A stretch of DNA of 64,000 nt from contig CP016211.1 of assembly GCA_001931535.1 (NCBI GenBank), positions 2,260,501 through 2,324,500 of the forward strand, read 5' to 3'. Source of the DNA: Minicystis rosea. GTDB lineage: Bacteria > Myxococcota_A > Polyangia > Polyangiales > Polyangiaceae. The position numbers were made by a program, and so were the translations under genes. How positions within the stretch are numbered: position 1 is the stretch's first letter; each line of letters opens with the position of its first letter. A model generated the notes under the pieces. It was not told the origin of the DNA, searched no databases, and worked only from the letters and a program-made list of their open reading frames with translations. Positions 60,886 through 64,000 of the stretch are shown here, one piece after another.

Positions 60886-62376
60886 TCATTGGCAAGCGTT
60901 GAACTGGCAAACGCCCTTCGCGCACTGGCTGCCATCGGTGCACGGCTCGCCGGAGTCCTTGAGGCACATGCCGAGGCCGTTGCAGGCGAGACCGCTGGCG
61001 CCGGTGCACGAGATCATGCCGTTGGGATCGTAATTGCCCACGGGCACGAAGAAGCAGCTCCCGAGGTGGCCGGGGACGTTGCACGACTGGCAGGTGCCGT
61101 TGCAGGCGTTGTTGCAGCAGACGCCGTCCACGCAGAAGCCGGTTCCGCACTGCGCGGCCGTCGTGCAGGGCTGGCCGGTGCAGTGGCCCGCGCCGTCGCA
61201 GGCGTTGTTGCAGGGCGTGGTCGCCGATGAATCGGTCTGCCCCGCGGGGATGGGGGAGCAGACACCGGGGTTGCCGTTCGCGTTGCACGTATAGCAAGTG
61301 TCCGTGCAGGCGGTGTCGCAGCAGCGGCCGTCGGCGCAGAAGCCGCTGGCGCATTGGGTGCCGTTCGAGCAGCCCTGACCGTTCTTGGAGATGCACTGAC
61401 CGTTGCCGTCGCAAACCTGGTTGCTGGAGCAGTTGCCGGAAAGATCGCTCTCGCCCTTGGGGAGGTTGGCGCAGGTGCCCTCGCTCCCCGCGATGCCGCA
61501 CGACTTGCATCGGCCGCACGAGCTCGACGCACAGCAAAAGCCGTTCGTGCAGTAGTTGCTGCTGCACTGGTCGTAGCTCGTGCAGCTCTGGCCGGTGGCC
61601 TTGTCGGGCTTGCAGACGCCGGAGCTGCCGGGCGTGTCGCAATATTGCCCTTGGGCGCACCAGGAGCTCGTGTAACAGGGCTGGCAGGTGGTGCCTTGGC
61701 AATAACCACTCTTGCAGTCGGTGGCCGTCTTGCACTGCTTGCTGTTGTCGCAGGTGCCGCAGGAGCCGCCGCAGTCGACGTCGGTCTCGTCACCGTTCTT
61801 CACGGTGTCGCCGCACGCGGCCGAGAGACACTTGTTGTCTTGGCAAACCAGGCTCGCGCATTGCGCGTTGGTGTTGCACTCGACGCACGTCCCCGGCACC
61901 GTGCCGGCCGGATCGGAGCAGAATTTCTTGGGATCGGGGCCCTGCGCGGTGCAGTCGGTGTCGAGGGCGACGGGGGTGTGGACGGCGGCACCGCTGTTGC
62001 ACGTGTCCGTGGTGCAGGCTTCGCCGTCGTCGGGAAGATCGGTGTCGTCGGCGACCGGTTTGGCGGTGCCGGTGCCGTCGCAGAGGAGCTTTTGGCAGTC
62101 GTGGGGGACTTGGCTCGGCTCGGGAACGGCGGTGCCGTCGGGGAGATTGAAGCTCTTGCAGACGCCCTTGTCGCAGGTGGCGAGCACGCAGTCGCCGGCG
62201 GGACAATCGCTGTCGGCGGTGCATCCACCGGTGCCGCCGGTGCCGGTGCCGGCGTCATGGCCGCCGGTCCCCGTGGTCTCTCCCACCTTGAAGTCGCCGA
62301 AGACCAAGGTGCACGAAGCGGCCGCGCCGCCGAGCGCCATGAGGACGAGCGCCGATCGCAGGATGTTGCGCGTCAT
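60886..62376 (-). CDS. Large Cys-rich repeat lipoprotein
   Basis: A 496-residue protein from ATG 62376, preceded by GGGGAGG. The lipobox is in LMALGGAAASC, followed by a Gly/Thr linker (TGTGGHDAGTGTGGTGGC). The body has about 60 cysteines in repeats of the type CCx2ACxDTCxxC and Q-C-x-S-G-F-C-x-D-G-x-C-C, as in EGF-like or DUF-type surface proteins of myxobacteria. It is coupled to the upstream PEGA-type gene through a one-base TGATG overlap. A surface adhesin or envelope role is possible. Confidence 0.85.
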   Translation of the reverse strand: MTRNILRSALVLMALGGAAASCTLVFGDFKVGETTGTGGHDAGTGTGGTGGCTADSDCPAGDCVLATCDKGVCKSFNLPDGTAVPEPSQVPHDCQKLLCDGTGTAKPVADDTDLPDDGEACTTDTCNSGAAVHTPVALDTDCTAQGPDPKKFCSDPAGTVPGTCVECNTNAQCASLVCQDNKCLSAACGDTVKNGDETDVDCGGSCGTCDNSKQCKTATDCKSGYCQGTTCQPCYTSSWCAQGQYCDTPGSSGVCKPDKATGQSCTSYDQCSSNYCTNGFCCASSSCGRCKSCGIAGSEGTCANLPKGESDLSGNCSSNQVCDGNGQCISKNGQGCSNGTQCASGFCADGRCCDTACTDTCYTCNANGNPGVCSPIPAGQTDSSATTPCNNACDGAGHCTGQPCTTAAQCGTGFCVDGVCCNNACNGTCQSCNVPGHLGSCFFVPVGNYDPNGMISCTGASGLACNGLGMCLKDSGEPCTDGSQCAKGVCQFNACQ

Positions 62377-63335
62377 CAGAACCTCCCCTCGGCGCCGACG
62401 AAGCCGAGGCCGATCACCGGCGTGATGGATGCTTTCTCCACGGGTTTCTCTTTCGAGGGCAAGAGCACGAGGATGGCCCCGGCGGCGATGCCTGCGCCGC
62501 CGATGATCATCGTCGCGAGCGAGGCATTGCCGAGGGTGTGGTAGCTGTCGATGACCGGCTGTTGGCTCGAAGGGCAGTTGTTCGGATCGGGACAAGCCTT
62601 CTGGAGTGCGCTGCGTTTGCCGAGCGCGGCCACGCCCACACCGATGCTCGCGCCCAAAGACAGGATGCCGACGCCGCCGGCGGCGATACCGATCTTGCGG
62701 CGCGTGGTCCAAAACGAGGCTGCGGGCGCCGGCACGGGTTGCTTCGGAGTCCCTGTGAGCTCGATCGAGACGACCTCGCTCGCGCCTTCGGCAAGGGTGA
62801 CTTCGACGTCGCGCGGCGCGAATCCGGCGGACTCGGCGTGAATCACGTGCTTCCCGGGATCGACGGATTGCGCGGCTCCGAGCGTCGCGGCGGGCAGCTC
62901 GGCGCCGTCCAACGTGACTTTGGGAGCCGTGCCGCCTTTGATCCGCACGGTGATGTGGGGAATCTGTTTTTCGAGGGCCTCGAGCTCCTTTTTCGCATCG
63001 TCGATGGCTTTGACGACGACCGGCGGAGCGCCCGGAGGCACGGGCTCGGCGAGGAGCTTCTTGTACGTGCCCTCTGCGCTCACGAGCTTGCCCAGGCCAA
63101 CCTGCGCGCGCGCCAGGCCGAGGGTCACGGTCGGCGCATGAAACAAGGCATCGGCGCGCGTGAAGCGCTCGAGGGCGCCGGCATAGTCCTTCTTGTCGAG
63201 GGCGCCATAGCCTTCGCGTGCGAGGGTGCGCGCGGTCGCCTTGTCGCTTTCGGAGACGCGCGGTTGGGCATACGCGGTTTGGCTGGGCACCGCGAGGCAC
63301 AAGAGAAGCGCGGCGAGGAGGGGACGTGTCGACAT
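62376..63335 (-). CDS. TPR/PEGA-domain envelope protein
   Basis: A 319-residue protein with a signal peptide (MSTRPLLAALLLCLAVPSQTAYA), TPR-like helices (AREGYGALDKKDYAGALERF, APTVTLGLARAQVGLGKLVSA), a PEGA-type beta domain (KVTLDGAELPAATLGAA, DPGKHVIHAESAGFAPRDVEV) and two C-terminal hydrophobic segments (IGIAAGGVGILSLGASIGVG, LATMIIGGAGIAAGAILVLL). Such proteins often accompany Ser/Thr kinases in myxobacteria. It is coupled to the Cys-rich lipoprotein gene. Confidence 0.85.
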   Translation of the reverse strand: MSTRPLLAALLLCLAVPSQTAYAQPRVSESDKATARTLAREGYGALDKKDYAGALERFTRADALFHAPTVTLGLARAQVGLGKLVSAEGTYKKLLAEPVPPGAPPVVVKAIDDAKKELEALEKQIPHITVRIKGGTAPKVTLDGAELPAATLGAAQSVDPGKHVIHAESAGFAPRDVEVTLAEGASEVVSIELTGTPKQPVPAPAASFWTTRRKIGIAAGGVGILSLGASIGVGVAALGKRSALQKACPDPNNCPSSQQPVIDSYHTLGNASLATMIIGGAGIAAGAILVLLPSKEKPVEKASITPVIGLGFVGAEGRF

Positions 63336-63401
63336 GGGTCCTCGGGGAAGGATCGATTGACGAAAAGGATCGAAGAACGAAAGGCGTCGCGCGGGCGATC
63401 G

Positions 63402-64000
63402 TCAGAAGCCGACGTCGCGCTCACTGGGCTTTTTGCGGGGACCCTGCGGCGTGCCGGTGCGCTGCGGCGCGGGCACGCTCGCGGACGTGGTGGGCTCGGC
63501 GGAGGCGCTCGTGCTCGGAGCCACGGCGCTCTCGATGGGTGACGGCGGTGACGGCGGCGACGGCGCGAAAGATGCCGAAGGTGGAGCGGTGGTGACCGGG
63601 ACAGCCGATGCGGTGTTGGGGGCAGGGGATGCGCTCGCGCTCATGGCCGGGGATGCGGTCGACTTGGCCGTGGAAGTGGAGGCGACGAAGACGGCAGCCC
63701 CGACGCCGAGAAGGAGTACGGCCGCGATGGAGATGGTAACGATGCCCGCCGACGATCGGGGCGCGGGCGGCTGGGCGACGGAGGTCATCGAGCCCGGCGT
63801 CGAGGTGCCGAGCACGGGTGAGGCCGCGGGGACGTGAGGATTGGCGCGGCCGGCGGCGCTGTCGAACCCGGGTTGCGAGGTTCCGGAAGCGTCGGTGCCG
63901 GGCCGGGAGCCGCCGTGCGAAGGTGCTTGTGCCGCAGGGGAATGCGGGGCCCACGCAGGGGTCGGCGTCGGTGGTGAATGCGGAGCCCAGGCGGCGGGAG
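63402..64000 (-). CDS. Proline-rich membrane protein C-terminal part, possibly a Ser/Thr kinase tail
   Basis: The open frame reads from beyond base 64000 to TAG/TGA at 63402, so only about 198 C-terminal residues are seen. They consist of a Pro/Ala-rich stretch with repeated WAPHSP, one TM helix (AGIVTISIAAVLLLGVGAAVFVAS) and a low-complexity Ala/Ser/Pro tail ending KPSERDVGF. Myxobacterial Ser/Thr kinases often have such tails, and the PEGA-type neighbour fits, but no kinase domain is in view. The ATG at 63815 is internal. Confidence 0.5.
   Translation of the reverse strand, partial: PAAWAPHSPPTPTPAWAPHSPAAQAPSHGGSRPGTDASGTSQPGFDSAAGRANPHVPAASPVLGTSTPGSMTSVAQPPAPRSSAGIVTISIAAVLLLGVGAAVFVASTSTAKSTASPAMSASASPAPNTASAVPVTTAPPSASFAPSPPSPPSPIESAVAPSTSASAEPTTSASVPAPQRTGTPQGPRKKPSERDVGF

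Overview
The window is GC-rich, densely packed bacterial DNA of a clearly myxobacterial type, probably order Polyangiales (inference). Pointers are the very high G/C at third codon positions, several Cys-rich lipoproteins with Gly/Thr or Pro-rich linkers, a TPR/PEGA-type protein beside what looks like the tail of a Ser/Thr kinase, a soluble four-PAS histidine kinase without a partner regulator, and many GTG starts with 1-4 nt stop/start overlaps. No rRNA, tRNA, CRISPR array, insertion sequence or phage gene was recognised. Both ends cut genes: a VgrG spike protein on the left and a proline-rich membrane protein on the right.

Layout. 1-0.24 kb: VgrG tail. 0.7-9.8 kb: a decarboxylation island with a secreted Mn-type bicupin oxalate decarboxylase, a convergent Nramp Mn transporter (mntH) broken by a one-base frameshift, and a complete malonate decarboxylase operon mdcA-B-C-D-E-G-H on the minus strand. 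10.2-13.2 kb: a Rieske lipoprotein, an outer-membrane porin and a di-heme lipoprotein in one transcription unit, plausibly an envelope electron-transfer module. 13.5-16.6 kb: orphan histidine kinase and a STAS-like protein. 17-21 kb: fused trehalose-6-phosphate synthase/phosphatase coupled to a GH15 glycosidase, divergent from a tandem universal stress protein. 22-27 kb: lipoprotein, glycerophosphodiesterase and DHH phosphoesterase (minus strand), then a sugar epimerase and glycosyltransferase. 27-41 kb: accessory metabolism and small regulator/enzyme modules (kynureninase; TetR with MFS exporter; AraC with NmrA-type reductase; AraC with SDR; GST; lipoproteins; a Tat-exported hydrolase).

41-49 kb: a complete cbb3 oxidase locus in the order ccoI-ccoS-ccoNO-ccoQ-ccoP-ccoG-safE-like, with CcoN and CcoO fused and CcoP carrying only one heme motif. 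49-57 kb: zinc alcohol dehydrogenase, GST/ArsR/AHSA1 cluster, VanY-type peptidase, a PHM-like copper monooxygenase with an N-terminal heme-c motif, and an SDR/Gfo-Idh-MocA pair. 57-64 kb: Cys-rich lipoprotein with a 24-bp tandem repeat, GlcD-type flavoprotein with a FadR-family regulator divergent from an isochorismatase-like hydrolase over a palindromic operator, then a coupled Cys-rich lipoprotein/PEGA pair.

How they work together: the cbb3 oxidase with its copper ATPase supports low-oxygen respiration; the Rieske/porin/di-heme set, the copper monooxygenase and the GlcD flavoprotein are further redox units; oxalate and malonate decarboxylation and trehalose turnover are the main recognisable carbon functions. 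All functional statements come from reading motifs; no database search was possible.
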